Shown: one piece after another, positions 1 through 10,826 of the stretch
Layout: each line of letters starts with the position of its first letter
How positions within the stretch are numbered: position 1 is the first letter of the stretch
NCBI GenBank assembly: GCA_963989385.1
Contig: OZ022498.1
Location: 8,749,501-8,813,500 of the forward strand
Direction: 5' to 3'
DNA from: Ctena decussata
Lineage: Eukaryota > Mollusca > Bivalvia > Lucinida > Lucinidae
Length of the DNA stretch: 64,000 nt
Made by a program: the position numbers and the translations under genes
The notes under the pieces: model-generated
The model's database searches: none
Seen by the model: the letters and a program-made list of their open reading frames with translations, nothing else
What the model was told of the DNA's origin: nothing

Positions 1-517
1 CAATCCCATAAGAACTTTGGTTGCTATGGCAACTTATAGTTTCCATTGACTTATTATGGGAAAAATGAAGCCATGAGGGGGGATGAAGCTGATACTTAGC
101 ATACATATTGATAACATTAGCCTCTACCTAAAGTATGTTTTATATTATCATTGCCTATGAGAATTCGTTGCTATGGCAACTTAAAGTTTCCATAGACTTA
201 TAATGGGGAAAGTGGACATTTGCTATTTATTTCTGTGTTACTGCAGATATTTTGACAAAAGCTTTACAGAAATGTTCCTGGAGTAGTCCTCTACCAGCCA
301 TATGAATATTTCCCAAATACCTGATTTTGATTGGTTGCCATTGCAGCCAAAGATCTTCTTCTGAGAAGCCATTACGGGGGGATAAAGCTTTTTTTCATAA
401 ATATTTGTGATATATCCTCCACATAAATGGTGCTTTTTATTGCTGTTGTGCATGGTGTTTTGTTGCTGTAACCTCAGTGCTCAGGTGAGCGATATAGGGC
501 CATTGGCCCTCTGGTTT
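1..517 (+). repeat. 3' part of a tandem-array element, terminal hairpin at 496-510
   Basis: Two copies of a unit of about 148 bp that begins near gttgctatggcaactt are visible at about 20 and 168. The stretch ends with gctcaggtgagcgat followed by the hairpin agggccattggccct and then ctggttt. The same ending closes the elements at 17963-20148 and 21079-23430, so this is the 3' end of another member that starts upstream of the window. It lies in a DDR intron. The hairpin terminus resembles Helitron/Helentron-type 3' ends, which is an inference. Confidence 0.7.
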
Positions 518-570
518 CTAATAGTATGCAAGTCCTGAAAAATCAGTTTTCTATTGACACTAAGGTATGT

Positions 571-682
571 ACCCTAATGTGCTTAAGTATTGGGACACCT
601 TAAATAATAAATTTTCCATTTGTCCCAAATGGAAAATTCATTATTTTTAGGTGTCCCAATATATATGCACATTAAGGTAATC
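571..682. mobile_element. short foldback (MITE-like) hairpin
   Basis: Two arms pair over about 50 bases: attgggacacct followed by an A/T run and ttttccattt on the left, and the reverse complement ending in aggtgtcccaat and cacattaagg on the right. There is no coding capacity. Its right end lies about 22 bases upstream of the first DDR exon in the window, so it forms part of the 3' end of the intron. Confidence 0.7.
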
Positions 683-704
683 CGGAGTTCATGCTTTGTT
701 TCAG

Positions 705-1016
705 ATCCTGAAATTATTCAGCCATCAAAACAACCAAACGAGAAATCATCGGGAACAGACATCATCGGCATTGTCATTGGTTCTTTAGTTGCCCTCATTA
801 CCATACTTGTTGCCATAGTAATATTTATTGTTTTCAAACATAAGAGACATAAAAATAACAACAGTCGATGTAGTCTCAAAACTCCTGTCTCAGAAAACAC
901 TGTGTCTTTAAACCTTTCGGACTTGCGGAGTAATTCTAGTGGCAAAGTTCTGAATGGGCACTTGTATAGTGGTGTAGCGGCAGATGATTTAGACTCCGAT
1001 AGAGAGTGTTTCCATG
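705..1016 (+). CDS. DDR: Discoidin domain receptor tyrosine kinase, exon with transmembrane segment (partial gene, continues to 13446)
   Basis: This is the first of seven coding exons in the window. The acceptor is tttcag at 699-704 and the donor is gtaagt at 1017. The exon enters with two bases completing a codon and leaves with one base of the next. A run of about 25 hydrophobic residues (IIGIVIGSLVALITILVAIV and on) followed by the basic stretch FKHKRHK is a type I membrane anchor with a stop-transfer signal. A Ser/Asn-rich cytoplasmic segment follows. Collagen-binding DDR receptors have an extracellular discoidin pair, one transmembrane helix, a long juxtamembrane region and a C-terminal kinase. 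The discoidin exons are not in the window. The ATG at 620 lies in the upstream hairpin and intron and is not a start codon. The assignment rests on the downstream exons. Confidence 0.85.
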
Positions 1017-1707
1017 GTAAGTAGGTCACATCATGTGATGAGTTTTTAAGTGAAATTTGATCAAACTAAATGAGACTCTCCTTAATGTTTTTACCAAGAT
1101 AATCTCCACCTCTTAGCCAGTTCTTAAAATGTAAAATGGGTATTAGTACTTCAAAGTATGACCAAAATGCCAAGGTTTGTTAGGATATGATTGTTTCTGT
1201 AATATTATCTGTATGAAATGCTGTGATAACTTGGGTATGTGTTAAAGTTCTATGTAGGCACCCTAAAATGGTAAGGGCAGTGTCTAAGTTTTTGAAGTAG
1301 CTTTTGAAGGGCAATGAATCATTTTGAATGTGGTTCCCTGGCAATTGGGTAAGTAGTGTAATGCAAGCCATTTTCATAAATATGTTAAACTTAAAAATTG
1401 ATTAAGGAAAAACTATGATCAGTTTAATATACAATATTTTGTTTTTATATTAAATGCATGGATAAAGAAAAATATATGTTTATCTAATATCAGACTGTAG
1501 AAATATCTAATATCAAACTGTAAAAATATCTAATATCAGACTTTAAAAATATCTAATATCAAACTGTAAAAATATCTAATATCAAACTGTAAATATATCT
1601 AATATCAGACTGTAAAAATATCAAATATCAAACTGTAAAAATGGGCATAAGTTTGGTAAGCAGACTTCCAGACACTAGTGTATGCTCTGTTTCATTTGCT
1701 GTTTTAG
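1017..1707 (+). other. DDR intron with a 21-23-bp minisatellite (1481-1640)
   Basis: This is a GT-AG intron. About seven imperfect copies of the unit aaatatctaatatcaaactgt lie at 1481-1640. The rest is A/T-rich, and I see no further feature in it. Confidence 0.75.
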
Positions 1708-1806
1708 GGTCGAAAAATAACAATGGTATATACATTGAGCCGCGGGACTCAGTTATTGTAAATAGAGCAAGTGTGAACCTGGCAAATGATGACATTGTGC
1801 TGCCAG
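1708..1806 (+). CDS. DDR: DDR juxtamembrane exon (short)
   Basis: This is a 99-bp exon too short to stand out as an ORF. It was found by phase: acceptor gttttag at 1701-1707, donor gtaatc at 1807. Joined to the previous exon it reads in frame and gives NNGIYIEPRDS followed by an acidic, Asn-rich stretch. IYIEP resembles the YMEP/YQEP tyrosine motif just after the membrane in vertebrate DDR1 and DDR2, a likely phosphotyrosine docking site. It ends one base into a codon, matching the entry phase of the next exon. Confidence 0.75.
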
Positions 1807-1880
1807 GTAATCAAGCATGATTCATCATGTATCCCCATATGATCCATCATATATCCCCGATCACTATATCACATATATAG

Positions 1881-2084
1881 CAGTCCTCCAATTTAGAAGG
1901 GGTAGCAGGGATAATTTAGGGATAATTTTTTATATTTATGTATAAAAACATACATTGTGACCCCTCATTAGAACCGTCTCACCGAGACGGTTCTTATGAG
2001 GGGTCACAATATATGTTTTAATTGAGACATAAGAAAAAATTATTTTGGAATTATTCTGAAAATCCCACCTTACCCAGAACCCTG
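1881..2084. mobile_element. Foldback MITE family A, copy 1
   Basis: It runs from cagtcctcca to agaaccctg, with the shared family core: gtgacccctcat and the inverted gaaccgtctc / gagacggttc centre at about 1957-2006, and reverse-complementary ataatt/aattat shoulders. The flanks atatag and atctag are a degenerate target duplication. It lies in a DDR intron and has no ORF. Confidence 0.75.
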
Positions 2085-2909
2085 ATCTAGCATAGGAATG
2101 CATAGTCCTACCCATGGCACTATAGTTATAATGCTACACATTTCAAATCATGTATAGATAGAACTCCCTTGTTATTGTTTATACTGTTTATGTTCGTTAT
2201 ATTACAATTAAAATGCTGATTATGACAAAGACAATAAAAGATATTTAAAAAATTGTCTTTAGTAGCAAATCTGGATTCATAGTTTGAAGAAGTTGTGTAT
2301 GAAGTAAAAATGGAAAAAAAAAACTCTTAGCTAATTGCGAGATTTTAAAAGACAGCTGACTATTTTATTGATATGCTACAGTAAGAAGATCCAGATTTGC
2401 AATGCTGAATTAGAAAATTGCTTGTATATGTTTACTAACAAATGCTTAGCTAAACCTCAAACATTTAAACTCATGCATTATGATGAAAATATTTTATAGT
2501 TCATTTATCTTCTGTTCACTCAACTGCATTTGAGTATCGATAGTCACTGCATAATGTATTATTATCATCATGATATTAAAGTTTGTTTTTTTTGCCTTAT
2601 TCCCTTTTTTCTTGTTTTTTTTTTTTTTTTTTTTTTTAATTTTTGAAACTATTTTGAATATTGTAAAAAATTTACTTTTTTCTAGATTTTTTTTTTTTTT
2701 TTTAAAAAAGGAAAAAAAAAGAGAAAGAGAATTAACATATTAATATTCATCAGTTTACTATTGATTTTAAAGGATCTTATTCATATATTCATGAGCTTTT
2801 GATTTATTGTATGAGTTACAACTGGCATGTAACTTTTTTTTTTTTCATGTAAGCAGTACTGTTCTTGGCTAGGCAGTGACTGGCAGAATGCGAGACATAA
2901 ATTTAACTC
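2085..2909 (+). other. DDR intron, A/T-rich, no gene
   Basis: It contains poly-T tracts at about 2609-2638 and 2685-2703, followed by an A-rich run. I see no other structure. Confidence 0.6.
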
Positions 2910-3094
2910 TTAAAGCACCAAAAAGCAGACAACAAAATTTACGACGGCAAAAATTAAAAAAATGACTTGTCCAGAGAATTCAAAGACTAGAGGGCAAACA
3001 GTATAGATCCACATGAGGCGGCTCATAATGAGCCGCCTCATTAGGATCTATGCTGTTTGCAAATTATGCTATTTTCGTCACTGGTGCTTAAAGT
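2910..3094. mobile_element. Foldback MITE family D, copy 1
   Basis: Its ends are ttaaagcacc and ggtgcttaa. The centre is a strong hairpin, atgaggcggctcat paired with atgagccgcctcat, flanked by gtagatcc/ggatcta and ggcaaacag/ctgtttgc arms. Other copies are at 11049, 16999, 25736, 27978 and 41717. It sits just upstream of the next DDR exon. Confidence 0.8.
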
Positions 3095-3145
3095 GTTAAT
3101 AACAGCTTTTTGTCTTGACATAAATTATCATGTTTTATTCCATAG

Positions 3146-3309
3146 ACGATTATGCTGTACCGGATGTCACAAAATCTGCTCTGATGGTCACCTTCTCAAA
3201 GACAAACGGACAGACAAACAACCTTGACAAGCCACCACCAAGATATGATGCCCTTTATGCTGCAGCAGATCTTCTACATACTCAAGTTCCTAACATTCCA
3301 AGTTTACAG
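3146..3309 (+). CDS. DDR: DDR juxtamembrane exon
   Basis: The acceptor is ccatag at 3140-3145 and the donor gtacta at 3310. The exon enters with two bases of a split codon and ends in phase 0. The peptide contains DDYAVPD and PPRYDALYAAADLL. The second resembles the PHYAEADIV segment of the vertebrate DDR juxtamembrane region, so tyrosine spacing appears conserved. It sits between the transmembrane and kinase exons and joins in frame to GVSGNSIYSVP of the next exon. Confidence 0.85.
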
Positions 3310-3547
3310 GTACTATCATGGTGACCAAAATAACCCATAAAAGACCAAAAACCAGACGGCAAAATTGACATCTGCTATTTGGTGAAACTCAGTTCTGCTT
3401 CTTTCTTGTATGATTCTTTTTTTTAATGGAACATGTAAATGTTTTCACTTTTGCCCTTAAAGCACGAAAAAAAAAAAATAAAAAAAAAATAAAAATAATT
3501 TCTTGAACAAGGAGTACATCTATTCAAACTTTTTTTACCTGTTTTGT

Positions 3548-4632
3548 TGTCCCCCGCCTTTTCGAAGAAAAGCGGAGGGACATAGTTTTCGGCATTCCGT
3601 CCTTCCGTCCGTCCTTGTTTCCGTCCTTCCGTCCCCCTAATGTAGTAGGTACCTTGTGTGCGCAACTCCTCCTACAGTTTTATGCCGATTCTTTCGAAAC
3701 TTCACAGATGTTTTTGTCATGGTCTGAAGATACGCATGTGGTTTGGATATAATCCTGAGATTATGTTTTGTCACTTTTTCCACAAGTTGAACTTAGTAAT
3801 TTTTTAGGCATTTTTACTATCAAAGTGACTAGATAGTGGGTACCTTGTGTGCGCAACTCCTCCAACAGTTTTATGCCGATGCCTTTCAAACTTCACAGGT
3901 GTTTTGGTCATGGTCTGAAGATACGCATGTGGTTTGGATATATTCCTGAGATTATTTTTTGTCTCTTTTTCCACAAGTTGAACTTAGTAATTTTTTAGGC
4001 GTTTTTACTATCATAGTGACTAGATAGTAGGTACCTTGTGTGCGCAACTCCTCATACAGTTTTATGCCGATGCCTTTGAAACTTCACAGGTGTTTTGGTC
4101 ATGGTCTGAAGATACGCATGTGGTTTGGATATAATCCTGAGATTTTTTTTTATCACTTTTTACACAAGTTGAACTTAGTAATTTTTTAGGCGTTTTTACT
4201 ATCATAGTGACTAGACAGTGGGTACCTTGTGTGCGCAACTCCTCATACAGTTTTATGCCGATTCCTTTGAAACTTCACAGGTGTTTTGATCATTGTCTGA
4301 AGATATTCATGTGGTTTGGATATAATCCTGAGGTTATTTTTATTACTTTTTTCGCAAATTGAACTTAGCCATTTTTCATACATTTTTACTATCAAAGTGA
4401 ATAGATAGTTGGTACCTTGTGTGTGCAACTCCTTTTACAGTTTTATGCCAATTCCTTTGAAACTTCACAGGCGTTTTGATCATGGTCTGAAGATATGCAT
4501 GTGGTTTGGATATAATGCTCACATTATTTTTTTTATTACTTTTTTCATATTTTTAACTTAGCCGCTTTTCCAGCTCAAACACTTAAGTGTATATACAGTG
4601 GAGACCTAGTTTCCAAGGCGGGGGACATAAAT
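3548..4632 (+). repeat. Tandem-array element with (CCGT)n head, about 185-bp units
   Basis: The head carries a hairpin between ccgccttttcg and cgaagaaaagcgg, then ccttccgtccgtcc. About five units of roughly 185 bp follow, each starting near ggtaccttgtgtgcgcaact and containing ttcacaggtgttttggtcat. It ends at ggcgggggaca, complementary to the tgtcccccgcc start. It lies in the intron between the juxtamembrane and first kinase exons. Head, short tetranucleotide run and long tandem units match the layout of the elements at 6722, 8816, 17963 and 21079. Confidence 0.75.
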
Positions 4633-4691
4633 TCGTCGAATTTGCTTGTTTGATATGTGTTTTACAGTCCTTTCTAGAATATTGCATATAT

Positions 4692-4922
4692 GAGCCGCGA
4701 CACGAGAAAACCAACAATGTGGTTGTGCCCCCAGTGCAGACTCAGATCAGCCTGGGCATCCGCCCAGTCTGACTAGACTCATTTTTAAGTGCTCAAAGGG
4801 TAGCTAAGGGTCTAAGCTACCTCCATGCAGACAGCGAACTCTTATCAGAAACCAGATGCCCAAGCTGATCTGAGTCTGCGCTGGCCGCACACCACTTTGT
4901 TGGTTTTCTCATGTTGCGGCTC
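4692..4922. mobile_element. Foldback MITE family B, copy 1 (4-bp TSD atat)
   Basis: It starts gagccgcgacacgagaaaac and ends with the near reverse complement, ending cggctc. The two halves pair over most of their length (agatcagcctgggcatccgc opposite its complement). It is flanked by atat on both sides (4688-4691 and 4923-4926). There is no coding capacity. Confidence 0.85.
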
Positions 4923-5218
4923 ATATACACAGAGCCAATCTTTAAGCAGATCTTGAATTGGGCAAAAACCACAGCCCTCCAGCAAAGCCACCTTATCTTC
5001 CACAAGCAGAACATGGCTTTCTTACTTGTGGGTCAAGTGAAGCTTGAACCTACAGTGGTGAGGGACCTAATGTTTAAGAGTCGACGCTGTTATCTACTAA
5101 GCCACAGAGGCTGTAGCTTGCATGTTTGTTTACCATAAACTCATTAAGTCCTGTTGCATTTGGTCTGATGAAGTGTGACTATATATTATAAGCTATAGTG
5201 TGTATCTTCTGTTTCTAG

Positions 5219-5478
5219 GGTGTTAGTGGTAACAGCATTTACTCAGTTCCCAATGCTGAACTGTTGCTAAGTCTTGATGTGTCTGTCAATGAATTCCCTA
5301 GAGAAAACTTACGATTTCTGGAAGTACTTGGAGAAGGGCAGTTTGGAGAGGTCCACTTATGTGAAGCTTCCAATATTGGTAGATATGTTGATGATGAATA
5401 CTTCCTTAACAGAACAATGTCAAGACCAATTCTAGTGGCTGTGAAAATTCTACGTACACATGCTGATGATAGAGCAAG
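5219..5478 (+). CDS. DDR: DDR kinase N-lobe exon (P-loop and catalytic lysine)
   Basis: The acceptor is tttctag, ending 5218, and the donor gtaaga is at 5479. The peptide opens GVSGNSIYSVPNAELL, matching GVTGGNTYSVP of vertebrate DDR, then NEFPRENLRFLEVL. The glycine loop GEGQFGEV is at 5330-5353. HLCEAS follows, and the VAVK motif lysine codon is 5444-5446. GEGQFGEVHLCE is essentially identical to DDR1/DDR2. An insert between the loop and the lysine (RYVDDEYFLNRTMSRP) matches the position of the DDR insert. The exon ends two bases into a codon. Confidence 0.93.
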
Positions 5479-5522
5479 GTAAGATGTCTCTTATTGGAAG
5501 GAATTGGGGAAAACAGAAAATT

Positions 5523-5757
5523 GAGCTGCGACATGAGAAAACCAACAAAGTGGTTGTGCACCCACCGCAGACTCAGATCAGTCTGGGCATCCGCCCAGTC
5601 TGATCAGAGTCTTCTCTGTCCGCATGAAGGTAGCTTCGACCCTTACCTACCCATTAAGTGCTTAGGAAAGATTCTGATCAGACTGGGCAGATGCCCAGGC
5701 TAATCTGAGTCAGTGCAGAGCTAAAACCACTTTGTTAGTTTTGTCGTGTCACGGCTC
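5523..5757. mobile_element. Foldback MITE family B, copy 2 (diverged)
   Basis: It starts gagctgcgacatgagaaaac and ends gtgtcacggctc, with the same internal inverted structure as the copy at 4692. The flanks aatt and agct do not match, so the duplication has decayed or the edge is shifted. It begins 44 bases after the end of a DDR exon. Confidence 0.8.
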
Positions 5758-5759
5758 AG

Positions 5760-6425
5760 CTGGAAATCGTTGGTAGGAATAGGGTAAAACACATGTCTGT
5801 GAAGTTGGAATTATTGTGAGGAGTAGGAAAATACTGGTAGGAGTAGGGGAAACAGATATTTCTAGTGTTTTAAACTACTGGGAAAAGCAGGGGAAAGGTA
5901 CTAGATATCTCAAGAGTTGAAAATTGTTGGGAGGATTAGGGATGACTATATCTATAGAGTTGAAATTATTGGGAGGAAAACAGATTTTTTTACAGTTGGA
6001 AATTATTTGGAGGAGTAGGGGAAAACAGTTTCTGGAGTTTGAAATTATTGGGAGGAGTATCGGGAAACAGTTTCTGGAGTTGGAAATTATTGGGAGGAGT
6101 ATGGGGAAACAGTTTCTGGAGTTGGAAGTTATTGGGAGGAGTATGGGAAACAGTTTCTGGACTTGGCAATTATTGGAAGGAGTATATGTTTCTATAGTTA
6201 GAAATTACTTGGAGGAGTAGGGAAAACAGATGTCTGTTAGAAATTATTGGGAAGAGCAGGGAAAGAAACTGTCTCTAGAGTGGAAGTAGGAAATAGGGAA
6301 ATTGTTTTGAGTGGTAGAGGAAAACAGGTGTCTTTAGAGTTGGAAATTATTGTAAGGTGTTGTGAAAAACGGATATATCTAGAGTTGGAAGTTATTAGGA
6401 GGAATAGGAGTAGGGGAAACATGTT
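5760..6425 (+). repeat. About 45-bp minisatellite in DDR intron
   Basis: Roughly fifteen imperfect units of the form gttggaaattattgggagga followed by gtaggggaaacagtttctgga are present. The open frames across it are repeat artefacts. Confidence 0.85.
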
Positions 6426-6721
6426 TTAAATAAATTGATTATTGACATGATGCTATGCATTTGGTGGTGAAAATTCTTTCAGCTGAAAGAGTATAGATGG
6501 CTTGTGATTCTATCTTGACCATTTTCCACCCAGCTTTCAAAAGATAACCCTTAAAGTGCCCTAAAGTAAAAATTGTTGACTAAGCAAACAGGGGTCATAA
6601 TTATAAAACCGCTATGCTGTTGCTAAGGCAGGGGTCATATTTATAAAACCACTTAAGCAGTTGCTATGCTGTTGCTAAGGCTGAATTTCTGTAAAGGAGG
6701 GTCCCTACATTTATGAAATTA

Positions 6722-8815
6722 TGTCTCCCCCCTTCAGGGTCGGGAGACATATTGTTTTTCCCCGGGCGTCTGTCCGTCCGTCTGTCCGTCCGTCTGTCAC
6801 AAATCGTGTCCGTTCGATAACTTGAAAACCGCTCAAGCTATATTCGCGAAACTTCATATAAATATCAATCAACATGAGACGACGTGCAGAGTGCAAGAAT
6901 GGTAACTCTGGCATTTATACTTTTTGAGTTATTTCCCTTGGAACTTAGTCCATCACAAAATTGTGTTTCAATCGTGTCCGTTCTATAACTTGAAAACCAC
7001 TCAAGCTATATTCGCGAAACTTCATATAAATATCAATCAACACGAGACGACGTGCAGAGCGCAAAAATGATAACTCTGGCATTTATACTTTTTGAGTTAT
7101 TTCCCTTGGAACTTAGTCCATCACAAAACTGTGTTTCAATCGTGTCCATTCTATAACTTGAAAACCGCTCAAGCTATATTTGCAAAACTTCATATAAATA
7201 TCAATCAACATGAAACGACGTGCAGAGTACGAGAATGGTAACTCTGGCGTTTATACTTTTTGAGTTATTTCCCTTGGAACTTTGTCCATCATAAAATTAC
7301 GTCTCAGTCGAGTCTGTCTATAACTTTATAACCATTCAAGCTATATTCATGAAAGTTCATACAAATATCAATCAACATCAGACGTCTAATCCCTTCAGGG
7401 TCGGGAGACATATTGTTTTTCCCCGGGCATCTGTCCCTCTGTCTGTCTGTCCGTCTGTCTGTCACAAATTGTGTCCGTTCTATAACTTGAAAACCGCTCA
7501 AGCTATATTCGCGAAACTTCATATAAATATCAATCAACATGAGTCGATGTTCAGAGTGCAAGAATGGTAACTCTGGCGTTTATACTTTTTGAGTTATTTC
7601 CCTTGGAACTTAGTCCATCACAAAATTGTGTTTCAATCGTGTCCATTCTATAACTTTAAAACCGCTCAAGCTATATTCGCGAAACTTCATATAAATATTA
7701 ATCAACATGAGAAGACGTGCAGAGTGCAAGAATGGTAACTCTGGCATTTACACTTTTTGAGTTATTTCCCTTGAAACTTAGTCCATCACAAAATTGTGTT
7801 TCAATTGTGTCCGCTCTATAACTTGAAAACTGCTCAAGCTTTATTCACGAAACTTCATACAAATATCAATCAACATGAGGCGATGTGCAGAGTGCACAAA
7901 TGGTAACTCTGGCATTTATACTTTTTGAGTTATTTCCCTTGGAACTTTGTCCATCACAAAATTGCGTCTCAGTCGAGTCCGTCTATAACTTTATAACCAT
8001 TCAAGCTATATTCATGAAAGTTCATACAAATATCAATCAACATCAGACGACGTGCAGAATGCACTCTGGCGTTTATACTTTTTGAGTTATTTCCCTTGGA
8101 ACTTTGTCCATCACAAAATTGCGTCTCAGTCGAGTCTGTCTATAACTTTAAAACCATTCAAGCTATATTCATGAAAGTTCATACAAATATCAATCAACAT
8201 CAGATGACATGCAGAATGCAAGAACCATAACTTTAGCATTTATACTATTTGAGTTATTTCCCTTAGAACATCTTTCAGTCACAAAATCGTGTCTCAGTCG
8301 TGTCTGCTCTATAACTTGAAAACCATTCAAGCTATATTCACGAAACTTCATACAAATATCAATCAACATTAGAAGAATTGCATAGTGCAAGAACCATAAC
8401 TCTTGCATTTATACTTCTTGAGTTATTTCCCTTGGACCTTTGTCAGTCACAAAATCGTGTCTCAATCGCTTTATTACTTGAAAACCGGACAAGCTATATT
8501 CACGAAACTTCATACAAATGTCAGTCAACACTAGACAACCTGCAGAGCACAGCATTTATACTATTTGAGTTATTTCCCTTGGAACTTTGTCATTCACAAA
8601 ATCGTGTCTCAATCGTCTAAGCTCTATAACTTGAAACCGTTTAAGCTATATTCATGAAACTTCATACAAATATCAGTCAACATATAAATAGACGACGTGC
8701 AGAGCACTGTAACTCTTGCATTTATATTTTTTGACAAAAACTAAATATGAATATCAGTCAACATTACATGACATGCAGAGCATAACAACTATAACTCTTG
8801 CATTTATACTTTTTA
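6722..8815 (+). repeat. Tandem-array element, (CCGTCTGT)n head, about 168-bp units
   Basis: The head is tctccccccttcagggtc followed by gggagacatattgtttttcc and a tgtccgtccgtctgtccgtc run. About twelve units of roughly 168 bp follow, each with cgtgtccgttctataacttg, cgaaacttcatataaatatc and ttgagttatttcccttggaa. A second head copy sits at about 7388-7450, so part of the element has been duplicated. A probable tail with ggggggagacat is at 10217-10232, beyond the insertion at 8816. Confidence 0.75.
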
Positions 8816-10105
8816 TACCCCGCCACACTTTAGTGGCGGGGTATTATGTTATACCTTTCGGTGTCCGTCCGTCCGTCCGTCCCTCTGTCCGTCCGTCCGT
8901 CCGTCCGTCTGTCCGTGCTCACCATTTCCGATCGATAACTTGAGTATTTATTCACGGAATTTTTTCAAATTTTGCATACATATTGTTATCGGCGATGAGT
9001 GGTATGGGATTGTTAATGGGCAAAATCCGTCCATTTTTAACGGAGTTACTGCCCTTTTTCGTATTGAAAAAATGGTTTCTGGCCTGTTATTCCTTTACTG
9101 TTCATGATATCTGAATGAAACTTCACAGATATGTTGCACATCAAAGGTTACATATTGTGACTAAGGACCGTCACTCTGACCTTCCCAGTTTGTGAGTTAT
9201 CCGCCCTTGATAGGTCTGAAAAAAGGTTTTTGACCTATTGTTCCTTTACTATATGGAATATCTGAATATAACTTCACAGATATGTTTCATATCAAAGGTA
9301 ACATATTGTGACTAAGAACCGTCACTCTTACCTTTCCCGTTTGTGAGTTATCCGCCCTTGATTGAATTAAAAAATGTTTTTTACCCGTAGTTCCTTTACT
9401 ATGTGGAATATTTAAATGAAACTTTACAGATATGTTTCACATCAAAGGTTACATACTGTGACAAAGAACCATCAGTCTTACCTTTCCAGTTCATGAGTTA
9501 TCTGCCCTTGATAGGTCTGAAAAATGGTTTTTGACCTGTAGTTCCCTTTCTATATGGAATATCTGAATAAAACTTCACAGATATGTTTCACATCAAAGGC
9601 TTCATATAGTGACTAGGAACTGTCACTCTGATCTTTCCGGTTTGTGAGTTATCCGCCCTTGATTGATCTGAAAAACATTTTTTATCTGTAGTTCCTTTAC
9701 TATATGGAATATCTGAACGAAACTTCATAGGTATGTTTCACATCAAAGGTTACATATTGTGACAAAGAACCATCACTCTTACCTTTCCAGTTAATGAGTA
9801 TTCCCCCTTGATAGATCTGAAAAATGTTTTTTGACTTGTAGTTCCTATACTATATGGAATATCTGAATGAAACTTCACTGATATGTTTAACACCATAGAA
9901 TAGGAAACAGAGTCTCTCAGCTCAAAGAAATGCTTTACAGCCTGATCTAAATCTACACTGGTCAGAATGCTCCATGTTGTTGGGTGGTTTATATTAATAT
10001 TTATTTACAGTAAGGACATCATATCTCTGTCTATCTCAGTTCTGTGGCTCTTTAGCTATTATATATCTCAAAAAATAAGTTAGGATGCACAGCAGTGGCG
10101 GGGTA
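8816..10105 (+). repeat. Tandem-array element, ACCCCGCC hairpin head, about 155-bp units
   Basis: It opens with the hairpin taccccgccac..gtggcggggta, then (ccgt)n at about 8863-8915. Six or seven units of about 155 bp follow, each containing tatggaatatctgaat, aacttcacagatatgttt and acatcaaaggttacat. It closes at gtggcggggta (10095-10105), repeating the right half of the opening hairpin. It appears nested within the array element starting at 6722. Confidence 0.75.
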
Positions 10106-10395
10106 TCATGCAGTGCCTGCGGTGCTTTTATTACTTATAATGAATCCCTGCTTCAGGGTAGGGAAACATATTGTTTTTCCCTTGGCGTCTTAATGACTGT
10201 TCCTTTTGACATCAAAAAGGGGGGAGACATGCTGTTTTTTCGTAGAAAAACAATTCTAGTTTGCTTTTGAGGAACAGTCTTTTTCAGACTGTTCCTCTAG
10301 AGCAAATTTCATAGTTGTAGGGAATCTCCTTCATAGAAATTCAGCCTTAGCAACAGCATAGCAACCACTTAAGTCCTTTTATAAATATGGCCCCA

Positions 10396-10826
10396 GGATA
10401 GATCCAGATGAGAGAGCCCAGCTGTGTCTAAACCTCTTGTCTTTGAATTGTCAGTATGGTATACATGTAGCATGGACAAAGCGGTTTTTGAAATATTACA
10501 GACATATATTTTGCCATCTGCTATTTTGTTCCTTGAGGATTAATCTTGGCCATTCTCCTCTCAACTTTCAAAACTAAATGTGGCAGGCTTATTTATATTT
10601 GTGTAGAGTTCAAGAAAATAAAGATTGATTCTTGTGGTAGTAGTGACAGGGGGTGGTGGAGAGGGGAGATGGGGATAATGATTCAGAGATATTTTTGGGG
10701 ACGGGACCTTGTAATGAGTCACCAAGAGGTATGTTTTTATATGAATCTATGCTTTGTGTATTATACACTATAGTATTATTTACTTCATAGAAGGATTGTC
10801 ACTGTTTATTCATTGTCTAATTTCAG
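10396..10826 (+). other. DDR intron end, no feature seen
   Basis: This is unique-looking sequence between the repeat cluster and the next exon. It ends in tttcag. I see nothing else in it. Confidence 0.5.

Larger units (their letters stand above)
6631..10395. mobile_element. Outer foldback element split by nested tandem-array elements
   Basis: The left arm 6631-6720 (gcagttgctatgctgttgct, aaggctgaatttct, ggtccctac) is the reverse complement of the right arm 10303-10395 (gtagggaatctcc, agaaattcagcct, tagcaacagcatagcaacca). The arms are about 90 bases each. Everything between belongs to the arrays listed separately. The arms can be read as one palindromic element whose centre received the later insertions. 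Confidence 0.65.

Noticed and set aside
620..704. ATG at 620 as the start of a short membrane protein ending at 1024
   Set aside because: The first 28 codons fall in a hairpin element and intron. A splice acceptor at 704 and a donor at 1017 in phase with later kinase exons explain the region better.
8863..8915. (CCGT)n as an ordinary microsatellite
   Set aside because: It recurs at the head of several array elements in the same position, so it is treated as part of those elements.
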